A stretch of 19,626 nucleotides of DNA from a bacterium F11 (GCA_002176905.1 MSYE01000155.1:1-19626); one strand, 5' to 3'. Counted from the first letter of the stretch, positions 7,792-14,802 are shown. Notes: generated from the sequence alone by a model not told the origin. A program made the numbers and translations.

Positions 7792-8835
7792 TTAAGAACC
7801 CGCAGCAAGATATTTTGCAAAAGTACAGAAGACAAAGCCAAGTATTCCAGCACTCGGTATGGTAATCATCCAAGATAACACGATCTCTTCTGCCACAGTC
7901 CACCGAATTGATTTTGGATTTTTGGCCACACCCGCCCCGACCACCGAGCCAGTGATGACCTGCATGGTGGAAGCCGGAAACCCTGCCAGGGCACAAGAGA
8001 GAATGGTGCCAGCAGATGTCAACTGAGCCCCCAACCCTTGGGTGGGCATGATACGGTAAAACTTCATCCCCATTTTTTTTAAGATACGTTTCCCTCCCAT
8101 TAACACGCCTGAGGCAATAAACAACGCCACAAAAAAGCGGATCCCCAGGAACCATTCCCTGTGTTCAAGAGAAGATGAAGAAGAACCGGGATGAAGGAGT
8201 CCGGAAATCAATAAGATCAATCCGATCACAATTTGACCGTCATTGGATCCATGCGCACAAGACACCAGAAGACATGACCCAATATGAATTTTTTGAATAA
8301 TGGGTTTTACCTGCGGGGTCAACCATTCTCCGACATAGCGAATGAACATGGTTACCACAGCCGAAACCAGAAATCCAATAAGAGGGCTGATAATCAAAAC
8401 CAGAAAAACACGCAGAAGAACCGATAGGTTGATACCCTGAATTCCCCACAAAGCCAAGCTTGATCCGAATAATCCCCCTAGGAGGGCTTGGTTGTTCGAG
8501 GTTGGCCAGGCCCGCCACCAACTGATACCCCCCCACAAAATGGCAGCGGAAAGGCCACTACCAACAAGAACCAAAATCTGATTGTGCCCATATTGAGATG
8601 GAAACTGAAACAGGTTTTTCCCGATTGTCATGATCACCGCCGAACCAATCAGAAGGGCTCCCAGAAATTCAAAGAGGGCACACAACAAAAAAGCCTTTCG
8701 CGGAGAAAGCGCCCGGGTGGAAACAACCGTGGCCACGATGGTAGAGGAATCCCGAAATCCATTGCTAAAAGCATAGAGAAGCGCCAATCCAGCAATAAGA
8801 AGGGATAATTGATACCCAAAAAAAGATTCACTCAT
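7792..8835 (-). CDS. pit: PiT-family inorganic phosphate (or metal-phosphate) permease
   Basis: This 347-residue, highly hydrophobic inner-membrane protein has the two inverted PiT signatures: SNGFRDSSTIVATVVSTRALSP (N25-P45 region) and AHGSNDGQIVIG (His195, Asn198, Asp199, Gln201). It carries an internal duplication with PTSNNQALLGG (111-121) and GFPASTMQVITG (285-296). PiT proteins take up phosphate, often as a metal-phosphate complex, driven by protons or Na+. Several residues usual in the family are changed: the His of GFHD is Arg28, and the His of both P-[TV]-S-x-x-H boxes is Gln (116 and 292). It is co-transcribed with the downstream DUF47 gene. The start at 8835 gives a normal N-terminus but has no Shine-Dalgarno sequence, and a candidate promoter lies directly upstream. 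Confidence 0.93.
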   Translation of the reverse strand: MSESFFGYQLSLLIAGLALLYAFSNGFRDSSTIVATVVSTRALSPRKAFLLCALFEFLGALLIGSAVIMTIGKNLFQFPSQYGHNQILVLVGSGLSAAILWGGISWWRAWPTSNNQALLGGLFGSSLALWGIQGINLSVLLRVFLVLIISPLIGFLVSAVVTMFIRYVGEWLTPQVKPIIQKIHIGSCLLVSCAHGSNDGQIVIGLILLISGLLHPGSSSSSLEHREWFLGIRFFVALFIASGVLMGGKRILKKMGMKFYRIMPTQGLGAQLTSAGTILSCALAGFPASTMQVITGSVVGAGVAKNPKSIRWTVAEEIVLSWMITIPSAGILGFVFCTFAKYLAAGS

Positions 8836-8841
8836 GATTCA

Positions 8842-8869
8842 AATGTATCCGAGTTGCCATCAAATTCAA
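8842..8869 (-). promoter_or_regulatory. Candidate sigma70 promoter of pit, with start codon at about +1
   Basis: On the minus strand TTGAAT (8869-8864; or CTTGAA one base earlier) is followed after 16-17 bases by TACATT (8847-8842). Six bases (TGAATC) then separate the -10 from the ATG. This would give a leaderless or nearly leaderless mRNA, consistent with the lack of a ribosome binding site. Both hexamers deviate from consensus, so confidence is moderate. Confidence 0.4.
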
Positions 8870-8892
8870 GTTGGGAATTTAATCATTCACTC

Positions 8893-8913
8893 TGATTTTT
8901 CATATCAAAATCA
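8893..8913. promoter_or_regulatory. Perfect 7-7-7 inverted repeat upstream of pit (possible operator)
   Basis: TGATTTT (8893-8899) and AAAATCA (8907-8913) are exact reverse complements separated by TCATATC. The element ends about 58 bases upstream of the pit start codon, roughly 24 bases above the putative -35. It resembles a dimeric regulator site. The region is AT-rich, so a chance palindrome cannot be excluded. Confidence 0.35.
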
Positions 8914-9070
8914 CATGGCAATAATCGTTTTCTATTAGATTAAATGTCAATTGAACTTATTTTTCATTAATAATTCTTTATTATCTCTATTGCTTAACAA
9001 GTTAATCATGTTACCAGGCGTAGATAAGGAACAGCCGCGCTCTCCATCTTAATCATCATTTCCGTCGGAT

Positions 9071-9156
9071 ACGCCATCCTGGCGAAAGTCGGGATCCAGG
9101 GTCTTTTATATGTTGTTAAAGGCACCGGATCCCGGCTTCCGCCGGGATGAGGCGTG
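9071..9156. repeat. Degenerate dispersed-type inverted repeat with GGATCC(CG) arms
   Basis: The left arm runs from ACGCCATCC to CGGGATCC (9071-9097). The right arm runs from GGATCCCGG to GGGATGAGGCGTG (9127-9156). The reverse complement of the right arm matches the left with a few mismatches and small gaps. This resembles the widespread intergenic elements of the 'CATCC..gCGAAAg.CGGGgATCC' type. It sits immediately upstream of the apbE promoter. Only one copy is in the window. Confidence 0.5.
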
Positions 9157-9174
9157 CTTTTTATATGTTTCTTA

Positions 9175-9203
9175 TTGAAATTCTATTTCATTTAAAATAT
9201 CAT
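9175..9203 (+). promoter_or_regulatory. apbE promoter with overlapping Fur-box-like palindrome
   Basis: TTGAAA (9175-9180), 17 bases and TATCAT (9198-9203) form a sigma70-type promoter. The palindrome TGAAATT-C-TATTTCA (9176-9190; 7-1-7, one mismatch) overlaps the -35, the position expected for a repressor. The arrangement closely matches the one upstream of feoA. The ATG at 9211 is only 7 bases beyond the -10, which predicts a leaderless message, and no Shine-Dalgarno sequence is present. Confidence 0.6.
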
Positions 9204-9210
9204 CCCCCTT

Positions 9211-10098
9211 ATGAATCGGTTAATTTTTCTGTTTTGGTTTGCTATTGCTGGACCTACTCTTGGATGGGGAGCAGACGTTACCCGAACGCAATATCTCATG
9301 GGAACCCTATGCGAGATCAAAGCCTTTGGCCCATCCGATGGCCTTATCAACCAGGCCCTTAATAAAGCTTTTGGTGAAATCGCCCGCCTGGATTCTCTGT
9401 TGAGTCCATATCTGAAGACAAGCGAGGTATCCCGAATTAACAAAACGCCGATAAAAAAACCCATCTCCTGTTCACCTGACACTTTTGAGCTCTTTATGCT
9501 CTCACAAACTTATTGGAGTAAAACCAGGCAGGCTTTTGATATCACCCTCAGTGGCCATTTTTCCGATATTCATCTTGATTCCGCTTACCGGACTGTCCGA
9601 TCAAAAAAAGTAGGAGTCAAATTTGATTTTGGAGGGATTGGAAAAGGATATGCCCTTGATAAAGCGGCCTCTGTTCTTAAAAAAGAAGGAATTCATAAGG
9701 CACGCCTTAACTTTGGTGGGCAAATTCTGGTTTTTGGTCCAGAGGCGAACAAATGGACCATTAAGCTTACACATCCCTATGATTCCACCAAAACAGCAGG
9801 ATCCATTGTTATCAGCAATGGCTCTGTTTCCACCTCCGATCAAACCAACAAACATATTGTTGATCCTTCTTCAGGCCAATTGCCGACAAACAGAGGGATG
9901 GTAACGGTTTTGGCCAAAACAGGAACAGAAGCAGACGCCTTATCAACGGCTTTCCTTGTTTTGGGAAAGGATAAGTCTTTTGAAATTACCAATATGGAAA
10001 CGAATGTTTGTGCCATTTTTACTGATTATCTTCCATCGAAAAGATTGTCACAATTCATTTCACCCGCTTGCGACAAAACCAATTTATCAAACCTATAA
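9211..10098 (+). CDS. apbE: FAD:protein FMN transferase, ApbE family
   Basis: This 295-residue exported enzyme belongs to the family that transfers FMN from FAD to a Thr or Ser of partner flavoproteins, with Mg2+ as cofactor. Residues 1-21 form a signal peptide (hydrophobic core, then GWGA). Family blocks are clear: DFGGIGKGYALD (139-150), NFGGQ (167-171), HIVDPSSGQ (215-223) and EADALSTAFLVLG (240-252), the last supplying the metal-binding Asp242 and Thr246. It is somewhat shorter than the typical 330-350 residues. The start is fixed by the signal peptide and by the promoter just upstream. It heads a tight gene run with the porin and an FMN-binding protein, the latter being its evident substrate. 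The Fur-like site suggests induction under iron limitation. Confidence 0.93.
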   Translation: MNRLIFLFWFAIAGPTLGWGADVTRTQYLMGTLCEIKAFGPSDGLINQALNKAFGEIARLDSLLSPYLKTSEVSRINKTPIKKPISCSPDTFELFMLSQTYWSKTRQAFDITLSGHFSDIHLDSAYRTVRSKKVGVKFDFGGIGKGYALDKAASVLKKEGIHKARLNFGGQILVFGPEANKWTIKLTHPYDSTKTAGSIVISNGSVSTSDQTNKHIVDPSSGQLPTNRGMVTVLAKTGTEADALSTAFLVLGKDKSFEITNMETNVCAIFTDYLPSKRLSQFISPACDKTNLSNL

Positions 10099-10110
10099 GG
10101 AGAAACAACA

Positions 10111-11427
10111 ATGAAGAAGTTAGTGGCATATCTACTCTTAGGTGGATTCTTAGGCCTCATCCCCAAGGATACCCTTCTGGCTGAATCCAATGAAGAATGG
10201 AAAAAAGAAATGGAACGGAAAATTGACATTTTGACCAGAGAACTGGAAAAGGGAAAGCACAGCCCCATTGTCAAACCCATCTATGAGTCGAAACATGGAT
10301 TTGCTCCAGCCGCTGCAAAGGTCTACCACACCAATCATGGCGTCTCGATTGGGGGATACGGGGAGATGATCTATAACGATTTTCAAAGTCAAAATGACAA
10401 GGGCCAATCCTCCGGATCCAAGGACAAATTGGATTTTCTCCGTAGCATTGTTTACATTGGATACAAATACACCGACAAAATTCTTTTTAATTCGGAAATA
10501 GAATTTGAGCATGCCACCACATCCAACAATGGGAGCCGTGGTGAAGTAAGTTTGGAATTTGCCAATCTTGACTTCCTGTTACATCCCATGGTAGGGGCAC
10601 GAGTAGGGCTTCTCCTGGTTCCAGTTGGAATTCGAAATGAATTGCATGAACCCACTCTTTTTCATGGAACAGCCCGCCCCTCAACCGAACAACGCATTAT
10701 CCCCACCACATGGCGAGAAAACGGACTGGGTGTTTTCGGTCGAATTGGTTCAGTGGAATATCGAACCTACTTGATCACTGGCCTTCAAGCCGTAGAAGAC
10801 AGTGGAAACTTCGGTGGCTTTGGCTCCAGTGGAATACGGGGAGGCCGCAGCAAAGGATCAAAATCATTGGCCGAAGACAAAGCTTGGGTGGGACGTATGG
10901 ATTATGACGGAATCCCCGGTACCCGTTTTGGTGGTTCCTATTATATTGGAGATGCTGGCCAGGACTCGACCAACGCGCAAGGCAAAGAGATTGAAGGAAC
11001 AGTAACCCTCTGGGAAATTCATGGCGAAGCAGAATACAAAGGAGCTGAGGTCACCGGCCTTTATGCCAAAGGAACAGTTGATGATGTGGCCGACCTCAAC
11101 GCCGCTCAACCCACCCCTCTCTCAGGAAATGGATCTATTGGAGAAGAGATGTTTGGAGGATATATCCAAGTTGCTTTTGATGTTTTTTCGTTGTTTCAGC
11201 ATCAACATGTCTTGGCCCCTTTCTTCCGATATGAACGTTACGATACCCAACAAAAGGTACCAACCGGTTTTTCAAAGAATCCCGCACGTGATGTGACGGA
11301 ATATACCTTTGGGGTGTCTTATAAACCCCATCCCAACGTGATATTGAAAATTGATTTCCAAAATCAAAATAATGAAGCTGGTACCGGTGTGGATTCCACC
11401 AATGCGGGAATGGGATTCTTATTTTAA
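10111..11427 (+). CDS. Outer-membrane beta-barrel porin-like protein
   Basis: The 438-residue product starts with a signal peptide (cleavage about LLA|ES, residue 24). A short charged coiled-coil-like segment follows (about 27-47), resembling the periplasmic N-terminal helix of some porins. From about residue 76 there are alternating hydrophobic/aromatic strands (GVSIGGYGEM, LDFLRSIVYIGYKY, VEYRTYLITGLQA, and many Gly/Tyr/Phe), and the chain ends in Phe (GMGFLF), the usual outer-membrane barrel signal. AAGGAGA lies 8 bases before the ATG and overlaps the apbE stop region (12-base gap). The stop overlaps the next start as TAATG, implying translational coupling. The likely role is passage of a substrate or anchoring of a redox partner. 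I cannot name the substrate. Confidence 0.8.
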   Translation: MKKLVAYLLLGGFLGLIPKDTLLAESNEEWKKEMERKIDILTRELEKGKHSPIVKPIYESKHGFAPAAAKVYHTNHGVSIGGYGEMIYNDFQSQNDKGQSSGSKDKLDFLRSIVYIGYKYTDKILFNSEIEFEHATTSNNGSRGEVSLEFANLDFLLHPMVGARVGLLLVPVGIRNELHEPTLFHGTARPSTEQRIIPTTWRENGLGVFGRIGSVEYRTYLITGLQAVEDSGNFGGFGSSGIRGGRSKGSKSLAEDKAWVGRMDYDGIPGTRFGGSYYIGDAGQDSTNAQGKEIEGTVTLWEIHGEAEYKGAEVTGLYAKGTVDDVADLNAAQPTPLSGNGSIGEEMFGGYIQVAFDVFSLFQHQHVLAPFFRYERYDTQQKVPTGFSKNPARDVTEYTFGVSYKPHPNVILKIDFQNQNNEAGTGVDSTNAGMGFLF

Positions 11428-11957
11428 TGAGCAAGCGAAATATTCTATTGGGAATGATCGCTCTATCAACAGTCCCCTCGTTGGGTGCTGTTTACATGAA
11501 CCAGGAACAAGCCCTTAAACTGGCTTTCCCAACCTCGGCTTCGGTGGATCGAAAAACGTTATTCTTAAATGGAATGGAAATCGACGAAATTCAAAGAAAG
11601 GCCAAATCCAAGCTGGACTCTGAAGTGTTGACTTACTACATTGGGAGAAAAGGTAACCAACTTCTTGGTTACGCTTTTTTTGAAACCCATATTGTCCGGA
11701 CCATGCCAGAAACAGTTATGGTGGTATTGAATACGGAAGGAAAGGTTTCTTTTGTCGAAATACTGGCCTTTCTGGAACCGGAAGATTACCGACCCTCTCC
11801 AAAATGGTTGGATCTTTTTCGGGGAAAGGATTTGGATCAGAACCTATGGATCAAAAGGGGCCTTCGCAACATCACCGGATCAACCCTCACCACCCAAGCC
11901 ATCGCCGCTGGGGTAAGGAGGGTATTGGCAACGTTTGAGGTGGTTGTGCAGCAATAG
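11427..11957 (+). CDS. Exported FMN-binding domain protein, probable ApbE substrate
   Basis: The 176-residue protein has an N-terminal signal or anchor segment (1-21) and a C-terminal FMN_bind-type domain. The motif NITGSTLTTQAI (148-159) corresponds to the family's [ST]-G-[AS]-T-x-[ST] flavinylation site. Thr153 is the expected residue carrying covalently bound FMN, followed by the usual helix (AAGVRRVLATF). Upstream, VSFVEILAFLEPEDY resembles the family's core strand ahead of this site. The ATG shares its A with the porin stop codon (TAATG). With apbE two genes upstream, the simplest reading is that ApbE flavinylates this protein in the periplasm, where it carries electrons. It resembles the FMN_bind domains of NqrC/RnfG but is encoded without those complexes. 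Confidence 0.85.
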   Translation: MSKRNILLGMIALSTVPSLGAVYMNQEQALKLAFPTSASVDRKTLFLNGMEIDEIQRKAKSKLDSEVLTYYIGRKGNQLLGYAFFETHIVRTMPETVMVVLNTEGKVSFVEILAFLEPEDYRPSPKWLDLFRGKDLDQNLWIKRGLRNITGSTLTTQAIAAGVRRVLATFEVVVQQ

Positions 11958-11964
11958 GATTAAT

Positions 11965-11984
11965 CCTCTCATGCGCATGAGAGG
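11965..11984. promoter_or_regulatory. Perfect 20-bp palindrome in the 41-bp gap between two genes
   Basis: CCTCTCATGC is followed directly by its exact reverse complement GCATGAGAGG. It ends 14 bases before the start of the membrane-protein gene, upstream of that gene's AAGGAA ribosome binding site. In RNA it could form a strong hairpin that stabilises or attenuates the operon mRNA. In DNA it could be a dimer-binding site. No T-run follows, so it is not a terminator. Confidence 0.5.
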
Positions 11985-11998
11985 CACAAGGAATAATT

Positions 11999-12511
11999 AT
12001 GAAATACATGGAACGTGGTGGTTTTCAAAATCAGCCTTTAATGAAATTGACATTGGGATTTATGCTTCTTTTTCTATTGGGGCTTTGGATTTCGAACTTT
12101 CTGCTTTATTTCTCCAAGATGGGATTGACCCCGGAATCAGTAACAAGCTATTACTTGGGTTCGGAAGCGCAGTTTTCGGCTCCACGAACATATCAGTCCA
12201 TGTTAGAGGTGACCCACATGCATTTGCCGGTAATGGCGATTGTGATCCTCATGCTAACCCACCTCATCATCTTTGCTCCCTTTAAAAATCCCACAAAAGT
12301 CCTCATTATTGCCACGAGTTTTCTATCGGCTTTTCTAGGCGAGGCAGCAGGTTGGTTAACACGGTTTGTGAATCCCTCCTTTTCTTATCTAAAAATAGGG
12401 TGCTTTTTTCTTTTTCAAGTCATGCTTATTTTGCTTATTTTTTCATTAGGGCGGTTTCTCTTTGGCTCCCACACCAAAAAAAGACCCCTCCGCCCAGCTT
12501 CTCGCCATTGA
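11999..12511 (+). CDS. Four-helix inner-membrane protein with conserved-looking His residues
   Basis: I do not recognise a named family. The 170-residue protein has hydrophobic segments at about 15-37, 74-94, 100-119 and 131-152. The second contains THMH (His73, His75) and, about four helical turns later, THL (His88), a spacing compatible with haem b ligation or metal binding on a helix. Between TM1 and TM2 is an extracytoplasmic-looking loop (residues 38-72). AAGGAA precedes the ATG by about 8 bases. Position after the FMN-binding protein suggests an inner-membrane electron donor passing electrons to it. The His-rich helix supports that idea but does not prove it. The C-terminus is basic (KKRPLRPASRH), consistent with a cytoplasmic end. 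Confidence 0.75.
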   Translation: MKYMERGGFQNQPLMKLTLGFMLLFLLGLWISNFLLYFSKMGLTPESVTSYYLGSEAQFSAPRTYQSMLEVTHMHLPVMAIVILMLTHLIIFAPFKNPTKVLIIATSFLSAFLGEAAGWLTRFVNPSFSYLKIGCFFLFQVMLILLIFSLGRFLFGSHTKKRPLRPASRH

Positions 12512-12602
12512 CGGATTAACAATATTCATATCTATTTAACGTATCAATTTAATTCTTTAGCGATATTTTTCTTATTATTTTTGAAAATCGACCATTTTCT
12601 TA

Positions 12603-12631
12603 TTGAAATATTATTTCATTATCAGTATACT
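12603..12631 (+). promoter_or_regulatory. feoA promoter with perfect 7-1-7 Fur-like palindrome
   Basis: TTGAAA (12603-12608), 17 bases and TATACT (12626-12631) form a good sigma70 promoter. TGAAATA-T-TATTTCA (12604-12618) is a perfect 7-1-7 inverted repeat with the layout of a Fur box, and it covers the -35. The start codon at 12641 lies 9 bases beyond the -10, so the message would be leaderless or nearly so. A weaker repeat, GAAAAT-N5-ATTTTC, lies just upstream at 12583-12599. Confidence 0.65.
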
Positions 12632-12640
12632 TATCTTATT

Positions 12641-12910
12641 ATGGTTGTCATTAATGGTCATCTGCCGAGACCCCTCTCCTCCCTCAAACCAGGGGAAGAG
12701 GGTGTTATTGACTCCGTTCAAACCTCACCAGAAACCCGTCGAAAATTGATGGAGATGGGAATCGGGCCTGGTGAACGCATCCGATTTGTACGGTCTTCTC
12801 CCTTTGGTGACCCCAATGTTTTTGAGCTTCTCAAGTGTCGGTTGGCTCTTCGTAAATCAGAGTCCGACCGAATCATTTTAAAACCCCTTACTCCCTCCTT
12901 TGCTGGCTAA
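12641..12910 (+). CDS. feoA: FeoA, SH3-like ferrous iron transport accessory protein
   Basis: This 89-residue cytoplasmic protein matches the FeoA fold: LSSLKPGEEGVI at the N-terminus, then RRKLMEMGIGPGERIRFV (33-50) and GDPNVFELLKCRLALRKSE (56-74). FeoA binds and modulates FeoB. An in-frame ATG at 12581 would add 20 residues, but it lies upstream of the promoter and Fur-like box, and the extra residues are not FeoA-like. I therefore chose 12641. No Shine-Dalgarno sequence is seen. The gene is followed after 17 bases by feoB. The promoter predicts repression by iron-loaded Fur or a similar regulator. Confidence 0.9.
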   Translation: MVVINGHLPRPLSSLKPGEEGVIDSVQTSPETRRKLMEMGIGPGERIRFVRSSPFGDPNVFELLKCRLALRKSESDRIILKPLTPSFAG

Positions 12911-12927
12911 GGGAAATCTGTTTCTCC

Positions 12928-14802
12928 ATGGCCAGCCCCAAGAAGAATAAACCACTTTCCCTTGCTATCGCCGGAAATCCCAACTCTGGGAAAACCACTC
13001 TATTTAATCGTCTAACTGGCCTTCGTCAAAAAGTAGGAAACTACCCTGGTATTACCGTTGAGAAAAAAACCGGCATTTTCATAAAAAATAATACCGAGAT
13101 CCAACTCATTGATCTTCCAGGCACATATGGACTCTCTCCCCGATCCGAAGATGAACGGATTGCATCAGAAATCATTCAAGGCATAAGACCGGATGTTCCC
13201 CCTGTTCAAGGGGTGCTGTGCGTGGTGGATAGCACAACCCTGGAAAGAAGCCTTTATCTTTCTCTTCAAATTATTGAATCCGGAATCCCGGTGGTTCTTC
13301 TTCTGAACATGACCGATGAATTGCACAAACGGGGGACGGTCATTGATACCCTCTTTCTTGCCAAAAAATTAAAGGTTCCCGTTATTTCCATATCTGCGAC
13401 CAAGGGAACAGGAATCCAAGAACTCGAATCCCTTCTTGAGGCTTGGGAAAAGAATCCCCCATTTATCGGTGAAATCAAATCTTTTTCTCACCCCTCCATT
13501 GAGGACATCGCCCAAAAACGGGAGGTGGCCAAAAAGGTGACCGAAGAAGCCTACCACAAGGAAATTCAAGATCATCCGTGGACGGATAAGGTCGATCACG
13601 TGGTAATGCACAAACTTTGGGGACCATTGATCTTTGTTGGCGTTGTATTGGTTGTATTTCAAGCCATCTTTTCATGGGCTCAACCATTTATGGATGCCAT
13701 CGATTGGGTTTTTGTTTGGATGGCACAAACTGCAACGCATCTGTTGCCGGATGGCTTGTTATCACGATTTCTTACCGATGCGGTTCTGACTGGAGTTGGT
13801 TCGGTACTCATCTTTCTTCCACAAATTCTTATTGTCTTCTTCTTCATCGCCATATTGGATCACTCTGGTTACATGGCTCGTGGAGCCATGGTTATGGACC
13901 GTCTTTTTCGAAAAGTTGGCTTACAGGGCCGATCCTTTTTACCCTTAATGAGCTCCTATGCTTGTGCCATCCCCGGCATTATGTCGGCACGCACAATCGA
14001 AAACAATCGGGATCGGTTGGCCACAATTCTGGTGGCCCCATTTATGACCTGCAGTGCCAGGCTTCCTGTTTATGCGCTTCTCATTGGGGCCTTTGTTCCA
14101 GATAAATCTCTTATCAAAGGTGTTTTTGGACTCCAAGCCGCCGTCTTGCTCAGCCTCTATCTCATTGGATTTTTTGCCGCCATGATCACGGCTTTCTTTT
14201 TAAAAAGCTCCATCCTCAAATATGATCAGGCCCCATTTATTTTGGATATTCCCCCTTATCGACTTCCAACCATCAAAACCATATTGCTTCTCATGTGGGA
14301 TCGCTCCAAAATATTTATAAGACGGGCCAGCACCTTGATTCTGGGAACAACGGTTGTGTTGTGGTGTTTGGTTAGCTTCCCTTCCCCAACAGAACCTCAA
14401 TCCATTGAAAAGAGTTATGCTGGTAAAATTGGGAAGGCCATTGAACCCATTATCAAGCCATTGGGGTTTAATTGGAAGATTGGGGTGGGACTCTTAGGCG
14501 CACAAGCTGCGCGAGAAGTCATGGTAAGTTCGCTGGCCACAATTTATAAAGTAAAAGAAGATGTTGAAGAAAATACAACTTCACTTCAAGACGCCATCAA
14601 AGAAGATTTAACACCCTTGGCTGCGGTTTCCTTGATGGTATTTTTTGTTTTTGCCATGCAATGCATGTCCACCATTGCCATCACCAAACGAGAAACCGCC
14701 GGTTGGAAAATCCCCATTATCATGTTTGTCTACATGAACGCCTACGCCTATGTTGCGTCCCTATTGGTTTACCAAGGCGGAAAACTACTTGGATTTACTT
14801 AG
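12928..14802 (+). CDS. feoB: FeoB ferrous iron transporter (GTPase-permease)
   Basis: The 624-residue inner-membrane protein imports Fe(II). The N-terminal G domain has G1 GNPNSGKT (16-23), the switch region NYPGITVE (38-45), G3 DLPG (62-65), G4 NMTD (127-130) and a G5-like SATKGTG. A helical GDP-dissociation-inhibitor-like segment leads into the permease domain, with two inverted gate-type repeats: SSYACAIPGIMSARTI and the later AQAAREVMVSSLATIY. The conserved FMTCSARLPVY block is also present. It is shorter than E. coli FeoB (773) and lacks a FeoC-like tail, within the family's range. It is co-transcribed with feoA. Its stop overlaps the oppositely oriented stop of the next gene by 4 bp. 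Confidence 0.97.
   Translation: MASPKKNKPLSLAIAGNPNSGKTTLFNRLTGLRQKVGNYPGITVEKKTGIFIKNNTEIQLIDLPGTYGLSPRSEDERIASEIIQGIRPDVPPVQGVLCVVDSTTLERSLYLSLQIIESGIPVVLLLNMTDELHKRGTVIDTLFLAKKLKVPVISISATKGTGIQELESLLEAWEKNPPFIGEIKSFSHPSIEDIAQKREVAKKVTEEAYHKEIQDHPWTDKVDHVVMHKLWGPLIFVGVVLVVFQAIFSWAQPFMDAIDWVFVWMAQTATHLLPDGLLSRFLTDAVLTGVGSVLIFLPQILIVFFFIAILDHSGYMARGAMVMDRLFRKVGLQGRSFLPLMSSYACAIPGIMSARTIENNRDRLATILVAPFMTCSARLPVYALLIGAFVPDKSLIKGVFGLQAAVLLSLYLIGFFAAMITAFFLKSSILKYDQAPFILDIPPYRLPTIKTILLLMWDRSKIFIRRASTLILGTTVVLWCLVSFPSPTEPQSIEKSYAGKIGKAIEPIIKPLGFNWKIGVGLLGAQAAREVMVSSLATIYKVKEDVEENTTSLQDAIKEDLTPLAAVSLMVFFVFAMQCMSTIAITKRETAGWKIPIIMFVYMNAYAYVASLLVYQGGKLLGFT

Larger units (their letters stand above)
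8836..9210. other. 375-bp intergenic region between the divergent pit and apbE genes
   Basis: No gene is supported. The left half is AT-rich and carries the putative pit promoter and the 7-7-7 inverted repeat. The right half contains a degenerate GC-richer dispersed-type inverted repeat (9071-9156), followed directly by the apbE promoter with its Fur-like palindrome. The stretch 8914-9070 holds nothing I can name. Confidence 0.6.

Noticed and set aside
7787..8155. Minus-strand ORF of 122 codons overlapping pit in another frame
   Set aside because: Shadow of the PiT permease; no recognisable motifs and inconsistent with the strongly coding pit frame.
12581..12640. Upstream in-frame ATG for feoA adding 20 residues
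   Set aside because: It lies upstream of the promoter and Fur-like palindrome, and the added residues do not resemble FeoA.
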